In this document: positions 8,801 through 16,291 of the stretch, in pieces
Layout of the letters: each line of letters begins with the position of its first letter
How positions within the stretch are numbered: position 1 is the first letter of the stretch
DNA from: G963663525 sp963663525
Lineage (GTDB): Bacteria; Myxococcota_A; SURF-8; G963663525
Direction: 5' to 3'
Assembly: GCA_963663525.2 (NCBI GenBank)
Contig: CAXXHC010000001.1
Span: forward strand, 1,240,001-1,304,000
DNA: 64,000 nt
Made by a program: the position numbers and the translations under genes
Notes under the pieces: generated by a model
Databases searched by the model: none
Told to the model about the DNA's origin: nothing
The model's input: only the letters and a program-made list of their open reading frames with translations

Positions 8801-10458
8801 ATTTCAAGACGGGCAAATTGATCGACGTGGTGATTACCACTTTCCCGCTTAAATCCGAGATGGACGTAAACCCCGCCGGTATCGCCACCATCATCCGGGA
8901 TATCAGCGACTTCAAGCGAAACGAACAGCGGCTCAAGGAAAGCGAAGAGCGTTTTCGGATCGTCGCCGACGCCACCTCCGAGGCGGTATTTTTGCACCGC
9001 GACGGGATCGTCATCGACGCCAACCGGGAGGCGTCGTCGATGTTCGATGCGCCACGTGACCGGATCGTCGGAAAGAAGCTGCTGGAAGTGCTGGGCAGAG
9101 AGGAATGCAGCGAATTCGAATCGGAAACGATTTTGGGAAGCGTTCCGCACCGCGTGCATTTGAAACGCCGAAACGGGGAAACGTTCCTTGTGGAAATTCA
9201 GTCCAAAACGCTTGCCGATGTCGAACCCCCGATGGAAATCTCCATCCTGCGCGATCTCACCGTACAGGAAAACGAACGGCGGCACCGCTACCGTATGCAG
9301 TCCATGGCCGCCCAGATCGGCCAGGACGACGCCATCAGCCAACTCGCGGCGTCGGTGGCGAGAGAATTCAGCAATTTGCTGATCGATATCAAAGGCAGCC
9401 TTTCGTTGGCTCGTATGGACCGGCGCATCGACGATTCCCTGAAAGGAATTTTCTCGGAGATCGACCAGCCGTTGCGCCAGGCCAGCGACCTTGTATCCCG
9501 CCTGCTGACCTTCAGCCGTCGCCAGTTCGTCCGACCGGTTTCGATCGATCCGAACGTGGTTCTCGAACGGATGCAGGAAGCATTCGAGGGATTGTCGGAA
9601 AAAGATGTGGATGTGGAGCTGGATCTGGTCCGGCCTCTGGCCAGAATTCTCGTGGATGAGAAACAGCTCGAAACAGCGTTCCTCAATCTTACGGAAAACG
9701 CGGTCGAAGCCATGCCCGAAGGTGGACTTTTGCGCATCGGCACCGGCGGTGTGACCCTCGACGAGGAGTTTTGCGACGCCCACCCGGACGTTCGCGTGGG
9801 AAACTACGTGCAGGTGACTTTTGCCGATACGGGTGTGGGGATGGACTCGCAGACGAAGCACCGGGCGTTCGATCCGTTCTTCACCACCAAGACCGATTCC
9901 GCCAACATCGGCTTCGGGCTTTCTTCGGTGTACGGAATCGTGCGGCAGTGCCAGGGGGCCATCGAACTCCAGTCCCAACCCGGCAAAGGCACGAAAGTGT
10001 CACTGTATTTTCCGGTCGGTTCCGATACCGAGAAAACTTCCGTCGAACGAAACAACGTGAAGGCTTCCCTGGACGGAAACGAAACGATTCTCTTCGTCGA
10101 GGAGGAGCAGGCCGTTCGGAACGTCGTCAGCAAGTTGTTCGAAAAACACGGATATCGTGTCCTGACAGCCGACTCCGCCCAGGCCGCGATATCCTCTGCG
10201 CTGGAGCACGAAGGGGAGATTCACGCCCTCGTTACGGCGGTGGTGCTGGACGACGTGGACGGTTTTACGGTGGCGAGGCAAATCAGAGGCAAGTATCCGG
10301 AAATCAAGGAACTTTTCACATCGGGGTATCCGAAATCCTTCCTGGCGTTCCATTATCCTTTGCCGGAACGGGAATTCGAACTGCTTCCCAAGCCGTTTTC
10401 CCCCATGGACGTGTTGCGGCGCTTACGCTATCTGCTGGGTGAGAAAAAAAGAACCTGA
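5857..10458 (+). CDS. Multi-PAS hybrid sensor kinase with replaced phospho-acceptor residues
   Basis: A 1533-residue soluble signalling protein with no membrane segments. An N-terminal receiver domain (residues 1-120) keeps the acidic pocket DDE, the acceptor Asp52 (VISDIILP) and the Lys of AKPIP. Then comes a series of PAS/PAC sensor domains to about residue 1150 (repeated WxE/WxL...D.T.K.. PAC ends), and a HisKA-like helix and HATPase domain with intact N box (LNLTENAVEAM), DTGVGM, FFTTK and GFGLSSVYGIV. In the helix the usual AHDFNNLL is AREFSNLL, so the phospho-acceptor histidine is Arg1169. The C-terminal receiver has EEE for the acidic pocket and Ala1461 at the acceptor position. It is therefore probably a pseudokinase or ligand-responsive scaffold feeding the N-terminal receiver; this is inference. 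Start ATG 5857 was chosen for AGCGAGG upstream; GTG 5851 is possible. Confidence 0.88.
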   Translation: MANVLIVDDETGLRKTMQQFLLRDGHEVQVAEQAEIALEMLAGGEFEIVISDIILPRMNGIELLHCIQADYPHILVILITGEPSVTTASEAVRARAFDYLAKPIPKNMICQAVSRAENELNRRKKAQTELSPDAKPSPVPKGELSASWVGRFLQVSPIPSFLYRSGRVVEANSRMKKWIGRFGSATFSMFSFWPEEERKRIELAFEEVEQQGAASRSLDTVLRFPNTSVQSVQMVLLRVEIAGRTNVLGQFHPSGDKLLSMEESVSGLGKPLEKFSKGEKVKRLEVALNESGLGFWEMDLPSATVRYSSQWTEMIGYSVDEIPTTQKAWEKMIHPDDRARVLDLISNYLDGTVPKYETEFRLKTKRGQWKWILAKAHIVERDADGTPIWVVGTHQDIDSQKRLVRVARESEYRFEALFENSVQGTCLFDTSGQLIHVNQKLTEITGFSKYDLTQMTERQLVHPDDYDEGARLFSDLIEGRRNEYLQEKRYLKSNGDAVWVELFATSIRNEENQVTAAIGIVLDITDRKRAIATLEKKEMRLRMASRGGEVGFWDWNLDTDEVFISEEYAHMLGYEDDELPSDPRSLLNLIHLDDKPRFIRTMYRHFEGETDSFSIESRMKSKKGEPRWLVFRGRVVERNDLGRPMRFAGSIVDITEKKALQDALHDSEQKLSTLVGHLPDYIAIIDSKHTIRFINRLPKLIETFPNGGVALTDVLHPRFHFTFVSALKKCFEGRAVSPFEIEGKDGEILLTRLEPLEIENRIAEVMVIATPISKLKRRARTFEETRTKYQALFEYANDAILIHDFEGKLLDANERASQLLGYSKQALQKMHWNQISVQKRSQAFGSVLETGSGVHESTLLTSNGTPIAFEINSRLIHNDGHQVVISIARDLSESVQAKQDRRNLISIIENSNEFVGVADLDGRVTYVNEAGRNMVGLESDEAVRATRIFDFVPDELRKVISDVTIPIILSNRMYENQSVLRHFKTGKLIDVVITTFPLKSEMDVNPAGIATIIRDISDFKRNEQRLKESEERFRIVADATSEAVFLHRDGIVIDANREASSMFDAPRDRIVGKKLLEVLGREECSEFESETILGSVPHRVHLKRRNGETFLVEIQSKTLADVEPPMEISILRDLTVQENERRHRYRMQSMAAQIGQDDAISQLAASVAREFSNLLIDIKGSLSLARMDRRIDDSLKGIFSEIDQPLRQASDLVSRLLTFSRRQFVRPVSIDPNVVLERMQEAFEGLSEKDVDVELDLVRPLARILVDEKQLETAFLNLTENAVEAMPEGGLLRIGTGGVTLDEEFCDAHPDVRVGNYVQVTFADTGVGMDSQTKHRAFDPFFTTKTDSANIGFGLSSVYGIVRQCQGAIELQSQPGKGTKVSLYFPVGSDTEKTSVERNNVKASLDGNETILFVEEEQAVRNVVSKLFEKHGYRVLTADSAQAAISSALEHEGEIHALVTAVVLDDVDGFTVARQIRGKYPEIKELFTSGYPKSFLAFHYPLPEREFELLPKPFSPMDVLRRLRYLLGEKKRT

Positions 10459-12107
10459 CGCCGTACCCGTAGAAAAACCACGAGAAGAAGCAGCAACATT
10501 CCGGCATGGCCTGCGGGAACGCTCGCACAGCCGCTTCCATCGCCGTTTTCAAGCAGCGATGGATCCACGCAACCTTCCGAATCCACACAGGTTTTTCCGA
10601 CGAGACTGCAATCGGTTCCTTCGAGCCACTGCGACCCGTCGGCGCTGCATCGCTCGACGACATCCCCCGCGCAGCGAAGTTCCTCCGCCACGCAGACGCC
10701 GTTTCCGGTGCTTTCTCCCTCTTCTTCTATGCCAAACTCTTCCCTTTCGGCTGCGACTTCGCCGGATTCCTCCGATTCTTCGTCAAGCTCCGGCCAGTCC
10801 GCATCGCCATCGACGACCGGCGGCGTTCCCATGCAGGCGCCGTCGATGCATAGCTGGTAGGATTCGCAGACTTCCAGCTCGACCCATTCCTGATTGTGGC
10901 AGAATTCCGAGCGTTTGCTCCCCCGGCATCGTTGCAATCCGCTTTGACACGGCGGTTCGTCGCAACCCACTTCCACAGTACCGGGACAACCCGCCGTGCC
11001 GTTTCCGCAGCCGTCCAGGGTGGTGTCGAACGACCCCCTGCCGTCGGTGGCCCAGCTATAAAACTCCTCCCAACGGCGACGGTATCGATCCACTTTTTCG
11101 ATCTGTGCGGCTGTGGGTTCTTTGCCCGTCTGATGCAGGATGATGAACGCCCCCTTCCAGTGGCAGGGCTCCAACTCCGGGTCGCGAGGGCCCATGGAGC
11201 GGATCACATCGTCGATGGTGACGTCCACGCGCGTGCCTTCGTGGACGATCGGGTTGTCGGCGGCACGCAAGATCGGCAGCGAGGAGCTTCCGGTTAGGTC
11301 GTCATCGCCGTTGGTCACGAGGAAAAACGGTGCAACCTCCTGAGCCTTGCGTAATCCCATAAGGTATTGATCCAACTGGGAATATTTCGGTTTTTCGTAC
11401 CAGAAATGGAAAGTGCCGTCTTCCTGATCCTCGATGAACATGCCGTACATCAGGGAGCGGGAATCCATGTAATACGACCAGTGCTGGTTGAAATCGTTGA
11501 TATTTCCGCCACTGCAGGTGTCCTCGTTCCCGATGTCGGAGCCGCTTCCGTTGGGTTCGTAACCTCGGATGTTGCAGGCGACGTCCTGACCTTCCTTCTG
11601 GTAGGTGACCGCCGCGAGCCACTGGTGGCCGAATTCGTGGCCCATCAGTTCGATGCCTGTCAGCGGGTAGAGACACAGGGGCCAGTCGATGCAGGCGCGG
11701 GCCTCGGTGTCTTCGGGCAGTACGTCGATGGTGCCCATTTTCACGGCCTGGCGCAGGCGGTCGTCGCGGCTGCAAAAATAGTCCGCCGCCTGGGAGGGGT
11801 AGCCCCGACCGATGCCCTTGGAGGGCGAGTTCACCGGCCAGCCCTGTTGCACGTTGGCGATGCCCAACTGCTCGACATCGAAGATGAAAACGGCGTCGAA
11901 GCGGTCGGGGTGGGTCATGTAGAAGGCGCAGGCGGCCATGCTCAGGTAGACGTTGGGAGCGGCGGCGCTTTGCAGGATGGAGCCGTCGATGTCCTCGACG
12001 AGGGCGATGTCTCCTACGTCGCGGTTCGTGGCCCAGGCCGGGAGTACGCACGCACCCATGGCAAGCAAGCTCAGGCTAAGCGCAAAGATCGAGAGACGAG
12101 AATTCAT
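10428..12107 (-). CDS. Secreted surface protein with HExxH motif and MYXO-CTERM-like tail
   Basis: The 559-residue product has an N-terminal signal peptide (hydrophobic core after MNSRLSIF, cleavage near AWA). Around residues 155-160 is GHEFGHQWL, an HExxH zinc-protease type motif, so a metallopeptidase is possible; the overall family is not recognised. A cysteine-rich segment (about 370-420), an acidic Glu/Asp linker and a second cysteine-rich segment follow. The C-terminus has GSGC, a hydrophobic helix and an Arg cluster (RVRR), the layout of MYXO-CTERM sorting signals that anchor proteins at the myxobacterial surface. AAGGAACT precedes the ATG. The 3' end overlaps the convergent PAS-sensor gene by about 30 bases. 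Confidence 0.7.
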   Translation of the reverse strand: MNSRLSIFALSLSLLAMGACVLPAWATNRDVGDIALVEDIDGSILQSAAAPNVYLSMAACAFYMTHPDRFDAVFIFDVEQLGIANVQQGWPVNSPSKGIGRGYPSQAADYFCSRDDRLRQAVKMGTIDVLPEDTEARACIDWPLCLYPLTGIELMGHEFGHQWLAAVTYQKEGQDVACNIRGYEPNGSGSDIGNEDTCSGGNINDFNQHWSYYMDSRSLMYGMFIEDQEDGTFHFWYEKPKYSQLDQYLMGLRKAQEVAPFFLVTNGDDDLTGSSSLPILRAADNPIVHEGTRVDVTIDDVIRSMGPRDPELEPCHWKGAFIILHQTGKEPTAAQIEKVDRYRRRWEEFYSWATDGRGSFDTTLDGCGNGTAGCPGTVEVGCDEPPCQSGLQRCRGSKRSEFCHNQEWVELEVCESYQLCIDGACMGTPPVVDGDADWPELDEESEESGEVAAEREEFGIEEEGESTGNGVCVAEELRCAGDVVERCSADGSQWLEGTDCSLVGKTCVDSEGCVDPSLLENGDGSGCASVPAGHAGMLLLLLVVFLRVRRQVLFFSPSR

Positions 12108-12175
12108 GGCCAGTTCCTTTTTTCGAAAGTCGCAAACGTTCGGATTCTACCATATTTCGAAAAAAGAAAGAAAGA

Positions 12176-12696
12176 CCCCCTGCAGAGGGATGTCCTGTCT
12201 GGACGGATTCGTGGTATGACATTCATGGGCGCGTACAAGTTTCCGGCCCCCTGCAGAGGGATGTCCTGTCTGGACGCGCGCCGAAATGTTCGGATATGCT
12301 ATCGAGTTAGTTTCCGGCCCCCTGCAGAGGGATGTCCTGTCTGGACAGCTAGGAGTGTTTATCGCCAGGAGCTCCCAGAAAGTTTCCGGCCCCCTGCAGA
12401 GGGATGTCCTGTCTGGACGCGCGCCGAAATGTTCGGATATGCTATCGAGTTAGTTTCCGGCCCCCTGCAGAGGGATGTCCTGTCTGGACGTCTGGTGAGA
12501 TTACTCAAGAGGAGTATTAGTTTCCGGCCCTCTGCAGAGGGATGTCCTGTCTGGACAGCTAGGAGTGTTTATCGCCAGGAGCTCCCAGAAAGTTTCCGGC
12601 CCCCTGCAGAGGGATGTCCTGTCTGGACGAGTGAGCAGGGCCGCGAGTACCGCAACTTCGTTTCCGGCCCCCTGCAGAGGGATGTCCTGTCTGGAC
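12176..12696 (-). CRISPR. CRISPR array: 7 full repeats and 1 truncated repeat, 7 spacers, two of them present twice
   Basis: Full 37-base repeats start at 12239, 12310, 12382, 12453, 12520, 12592 and 12660; a 29-base truncated repeat is at 12176-12204. Repeats are identical except 12520-12556, which has one C-to-T change. Spacers are 30-35 bases. The spacer at 12276-12309 recurs exactly at 12419-12452, and that at 12347-12381 recurs exactly at 12557-12591. Read on the minus strand each repeat holds a short palindrome around CCCTCTGCAGGGGG and ends in CCGGAAAC, like the GAAAC-ending repeats that give the 8-base crRNA 5' handle in type III systems. That and the truncated repeat at the left end place the leader at the right, in line with the cmr operon. 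Origin of the spacers is unknown. Confidence 0.97.
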
Positions 12697-12822
12697 TCTA
12701 GCCTCTATAATATCTTGTTTTCAAAGAGCTTTTCAAGCCATTTTTTGCAACCACCCTGTCAGGTTTGCCTAAAATGCCGGTTTTCGCCGGAGGTTGCAAA
12801 TGAGATTCGGAAAAAGGCGGTT
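12697..12822 (-). promoter_or_regulatory. Putative CRISPR leader
   Basis: An AT-richer stretch between the 3' end of the cmr operon and the first (leader-proximal) repeat. It contains an inverted motif around GCCGGTTTTCGCCGG-like bases near 12775-12790. The role is inferred from position; array transcripts could also read through from the operon. Confidence 0.45.
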
Positions 12823-14571
12823 TCATCGGCGGTTGCTTTCGTTTTTTCCGCCTGGACAGCAGCCCCCCCACGAACGCAACGCTTTCCACCCTCCATCGAC
12901 GATTTTTTGTACTTTTTGCAGCAAGCACTTTCCGCCCATCAAAGAGGCGAAAATCACCAACGCACCGATCAGCCCCAACCCAATACCGCAGGCCACGGAT
13001 CCCGCCGTCATCAAAATCACCAGCGTCAGCAGCACCATCGTCAGGTTGAGGTAGGTCAGTGTCCCCAATCGCTGCCCCAGGGTGGACAGGCTGAACTCGT
13101 GCAGCGCTTCGACTTCCTGCCCCACTTCTTCGAACAATCGTCGGTTGCCCATGTTGCGATTCCACAGGTCGAAGATCTCGATGCCCTGCTCCTGCCCGGT
13201 GATCTCGCAAAACCAGTAGCCGTTATGGAACCGCAGGAAATCACAGCGCAAATTCTTCAGCTTCTCGTTGGCTCCGGGCTCTTCGAGGCTGTCGGTGTCC
13301 CGCGCCTTGTGCGCCAGTTTCCCGGCCCGCTCCGAAAAATTCAACAGCGCCGCACGCAGGCACAACAATCGGTTGGCCATCTGAAAGTACATCGAGTCGA
13401 AATGCCGGGCGAGGAAGTCTGGAGGATCGCCGTGAGTCAGATACACGCCGCTGTAGCGGGTGAATCCGAAATATGTACCCAAATTCCGGTGCCGCAAGTA
13501 CAGCGCACGTGCCAACAGACGGTCACGCAACGGCGGATTCGCCACGTACTCGGTGGTGGAAGGGTCCACGAACATGGTCTGATACAGCCTGGTGCGGAAC
13601 TCGTCCGACTCCGGCCCGAGATCGCCGAACACGTTGGCCTCGAAATCGGTTTCGCGCACGTCGCATTGTTTGAGTCCGGTGTCGCGGTTGTCGCAATAAA
13701 GCGTGTCTTCCGGGTCGGCGATCAGGAACGAGCAGACGAAGTTGCGCTCGTCGAGGATCGGCGCAAACGAGGTTCCGGCAGAGGAATACGGCTGTTTTCC
13801 CTTGGAATCTCGGTAGCTTCCAAGTTGAAGATCCTCGTAAAAGCGGTCGAGCCAGAACCCGAAATGTTTCCCCCGGTAGAACTCCTTCTTGTCGGAAAGA
13901 AAGCCATCGAAATCGTTGCCGAAATCCTCCGAGGCTTCCGCGACGGGCTCGCCCTGGTTGTCCAACAGACGAATCGCCAGTGGAAGTTCCCTACAAAACG
14001 AAGCTTTCTGCATTCCCGCCCAACCGTTTTCCGGGCAGTGAGAGGCGTTTTCGGAAAACTTGCCGAGTTCCCCGTAATCCAAAAACGAAGGCGCACTGCG
14101 GCGCAGCACGTTGTTGAGGTCGAGGGCATCGTCCAGGGAGAATTCTTCCGAGTTGAGGTTGAGGTCTTCGTCTTTTCGCAGGTCCAACGAGACGCCGAAG
14201 GACAGAATCCCCACGTCGAGATCGTAGGCGTAAAGCATCACCCAGTCGAGGTGAACCTTTCGAGTGTACGTGTTTCCGTCCTTGTCCACGAGATCGACTT
14301 GAATCAGGTGGTTTTGGATCTTCTCAGGTCGCACCTCGTAGACGAGCAACGCCTTCTGTTTCTCGTCGCGATCCATGAACAGCACCGAGCGTGCATGGGG
14401 ATGAAAATACTGGTATTCTCCATAGGTTACGGGGCTGGACCCGGTGATGCGATCCTGCGAGAAATCGAACCATCCGTCAGATTTCGGATCGTGTTTTTGC
14501 AGATGCTCGCGAAACGTGCCGAGTTCGAAGTGGAAGGGATAGAAAAACTGCGCCTTGTAGAGCTTCAGCAT
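12823..14571 (-). CDS. CorA-like two-helix membrane protein, candidate effector of the type III-B CRISPR system
   Basis: The 582-residue product has a large soluble N-terminal part (about 1-500) of unrecognised fold, then a long helical stretch, and two closely spaced C-terminal transmembrane helices (about 507-524 and 527-546) with a short basic, cysteine-containing tail. This is the topology of the CorA channel family, and CorA-like proteins are known partners of type III-B CRISPR loci, where one acts on a SAM-AMP signal made by Cmr2. The GMN motif of true Mg2+ channels is absent. Position supports the role: it follows cmr6 in the same direction after 26 bases and directly precedes the array. 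A ribosome site (AAAGGA) stands 8 bases before the ATG. The effector role is inference; a different membrane protein family cannot be excluded. Confidence 0.68.
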   Translation of the reverse strand: MLKLYKAQFFYPFHFELGTFREHLQKHDPKSDGWFDFSQDRITGSSPVTYGEYQYFHPHARSVLFMDRDEKQKALLVYEVRPEKIQNHLIQVDLVDKDGNTYTRKVHLDWVMLYAYDLDVGILSFGVSLDLRKDEDLNLNSEEFSLDDALDLNNVLRRSAPSFLDYGELGKFSENASHCPENGWAGMQKASFCRELPLAIRLLDNQGEPVAEASEDFGNDFDGFLSDKKEFYRGKHFGFWLDRFYEDLQLGSYRDSKGKQPYSSAGTSFAPILDERNFVCSFLIADPEDTLYCDNRDTGLKQCDVRETDFEANVFGDLGPESDEFRTRLYQTMFVDPSTTEYVANPPLRDRLLARALYLRHRNLGTYFGFTRYSGVYLTHGDPPDFLARHFDSMYFQMANRLLCLRAALLNFSERAGKLAHKARDTDSLEEPGANEKLKNLRCDFLRFHNGYWFCEITGQEQGIEIFDLWNRNMGNRRLFEEVGQEVEALHEFSLSTLGQRLGTLTYLNLTMVLLTLVILMTAGSVACGIGLGLIGALVIFASLMGGKCLLQKVQKIVDGGWKALRSWGGCCPGGKNESNRR

Positions 14572-14597
14572 GGGGATGTCCTTTACGTGGGAGCAAT

Positions 14598-15890
14598 CTA
14601 CTCAGAGTCGAAATTACCCTCCGACCAAGCTTCCAAATTTTTATAGTACTGTTTCAAAGTGTCATCTTTATCTGTTTTCTTCCATTTTTTCTTTAGCTGT
14701 GTTTTTTTCTTGTCTAAAAATGTGAGCGCTGCCCATTTTTTCTTGTCTTTGTCCTCTAAAGATTCGATTTCTAAATAGTAATCTATCAAATGCTCATGCT
14801 CGTCCATTTGTTCCCACGTTTCATCGATACGTTTCTGTTTTTGTTCTTTTTCTTCTCGTTTCCGTTCTGCTGCTTCTGCTTCTAATCTGGCTTCTTCTTC
14901 TTTTGCCTTTTTCTCGGCAAGCCATTCGGGATCAATCAACGTTGCCAGCTTTTCACGGTCGCAACACAGTTCGTGACGGTCGACGAAGCTGGTTGCCTTT
15001 TTTTTGTCCGCTTCTTCCATCCTCCCGTAACCACTACTGGTTTTCGCTCCGATGCCTTCCTGCGCCAACGCATCCACGAGCAGATCCATCGCCAGATCTC
15101 GCCAGCCCTCCGTCCCCTGAATCACCAGCAAAAAGCAGGATTTCGGACGCACGTCCACATAAGCCACCGGGTTGGGGTTGTCGTAATCGGCGGGAGGTTC
15201 GCCCTTGTCGCCGTAGTAATCCGTGTGGTGAACCGTCATCACGTCCTTTAAAAACGGCAGGTTGCCTGCCGTTCCGGGAATGAACCACGCATCGTGGAAC
15301 ACCAGCCCGCCTGCGAGATCCACGTTGCCGAAGAGGTTGTCGTAAATCGTGTGGCCGTCGTTGTCGAGCACGCCATCGTCCTTGGCCGCCTGCTTGGCTT
15401 CTTTCGAAGGCCAGTTTTCGGGACTGGGTAGAAAGCGCCGTCGGGCCAGATCGTTTGCGGCATCGGCGCAGGTCTTTATCGGCGGTGCGGCCTGGTCGTC
15501 CCAACCACCCAAAAAGCGTTTGGTATAATGGGAAACCAGCCCTTTGAGCGCGCTTCCGGGAAGCAGCGGCGTTCCGTAGGTTTTATGCAGGCGTAGCGAA
15601 GTTTCCAGGCTGCTGTCTGCTCCCAAACCCACCGCCACGCGGGAGCTTGCCTCCACGCAGACGGCTTTGACGTCGCCCAAGCTTCCCAATTCTTCCACCC
15701 AGCGATTGAACGCATCCGTGTAGATCTCGGGAAGACGTGCCCCGGAAATGTTTTCGATGGCTTCTTTTTTCGCTTTGCTTTCGTCGTCCAGAGCTTTTAC
15801 CCAGCGATCCAGCCATAGACCGGAATGGGTATGTTGTGCGCGAAAATTTTTTGTCTGCAAATGGCGTCGTACGGCTTCGATTTCAGGCAT
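14598..15890 (-). CDS. cmr6: Type III-B CRISPR RAMP protein Cmr6
   Basis: Cmr6 caps the backbone of the Cmr RNA-targeting complex near the crRNA 3' end. The family signature is visible: VAVGLGADSSLETSLRLHKTYG followed by PLLPGSALKGLVSHY, a glycine-rich RAMP loop. The 430-residue product is longer than usual because about 110 C-terminal residues form a very charged Lys/Glu/Asp helix region, likely coiled coil, encoded by distinctly AT-rich DNA (14600-14940). Start ATG 15890 has GAGGA six bases upstream; GTG 15902 is an alternative that would overlap the cmr5 stop as GTGA, as seen at cmr2. Fourth base-pair-level coupling in the operon suggests one transcript. Confidence 0.93.
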   Translation of the reverse strand: MPEIEAVRRHLQTKNFRAQHTHSGLWLDRWVKALDDESKAKKEAIENISGARLPEIYTDAFNRWVEELGSLGDVKAVCVEASSRVAVGLGADSSLETSLRLHKTYGTPLLPGSALKGLVSHYTKRFLGGWDDQAAPPIKTCADAANDLARRRFLPSPENWPSKEAKQAAKDDGVLDNDGHTIYDNLFGNVDLAGGLVFHDAWFIPGTAGNLPFLKDVMTVHHTDYYGDKGEPPADYDNPNPVAYVDVRPKSCFLLVIQGTEGWRDLAMDLLVDALAQEGIGAKTSSGYGRMEEADKKKATSFVDRHELCCDREKLATLIDPEWLAEKKAKEEEARLEAEAAERKREEKEQKQKRIDETWEQMDEHEHLIDYYLEIESLEDKDKKKWAALTFLDKKKTQLKKKWKKTDKDDTLKQYYKNLEAWSEGNFDSE

Positions 15891-15898
15891 GATTTTCC

Positions 15899-16282
15899 TC
15901 ACTCGTTCGAGGCGGCGCTGTCGGCGTCCAGCAGCGATTCGGCGAAGCGTTTGTACCAGACGGCGGCGTCCAGTACCCGGCGGGTCATACTCATGTAGGC
16001 CACGCCGTTTTCACAGTGCAGCAACCATTCGTGAAGCGATCCGCCCGCGTCGCCACCGGGTTGTACGCACTCTTGCAAATCGCGCAAAAATGCCATGAAA
16101 CCGGCTTTTTTCTTCGCTTTCACCTCGTAAAACGCCACGGTCTGCATCAGTCCGTCGGACAACACCAAGGGAGCCAGTTTCATGCAGGCGTTGCCGTAGT
16201 CGTCTTTTTGTCCGTCCTCCACAAGTCGGACTTGCCTGTAAATTTCTTCCGCCATTTTCTGAGATCGCGTGCGCAAGGCCAT
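15899..16282 (-). CDS. cmr5: Type III-B CRISPR small subunit Cmr5
   Basis: Cmr5 is the small, all-helical subunit that lines the target RNA in the Cmr complex. The 127 residues, helical throughout, match the family (RSQKMAEEIYRQV near the start; ACMKLAPLVLSDGLMQTVAFY; LLHCENGVAYMSMTRRVLDAAVWYKRFAES-like end). It lies between cmr4 and cmr6 as in most III-B operons, with a 9-base gap from cmr4 and GGGGGA before the ATG. Confidence 0.9.
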   Translation of the reverse strand: MALRTRSQKMAEEIYRQVRLVEDGQKDDYGNACMKLAPLVLSDGLMQTVAFYEVKAKKKAGFMAFLRDLQECVQPGGDAGGSLHEWLLHCENGVAYMSMTRRVLDAAVWYKRFAESLLDADSAASNE

Positions 16283-16291
16283 GGTGTCCCC

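Noticed and set aside
11367..12701. 444-codon plus-strand frame running through the CRISPR array
   Set aside because: It reads the repeats as repeated peptide and the antisense of the HExxH protein; no ribosome site and no protein-like conservation.
12697..12822. tracrRNA or a type II or V CRISPR feature near the array
   Set aside because: No anti-repeat match to the CRISPR repeat was seen outside the array, and the cas genes are clearly type III-B.
12565..14646. 693-codon plus-strand frame opposite the CorA-like gene
   Set aside because: Shadow frame; the minus-strand gene has a ribosome site, correct operon order and membrane helices.
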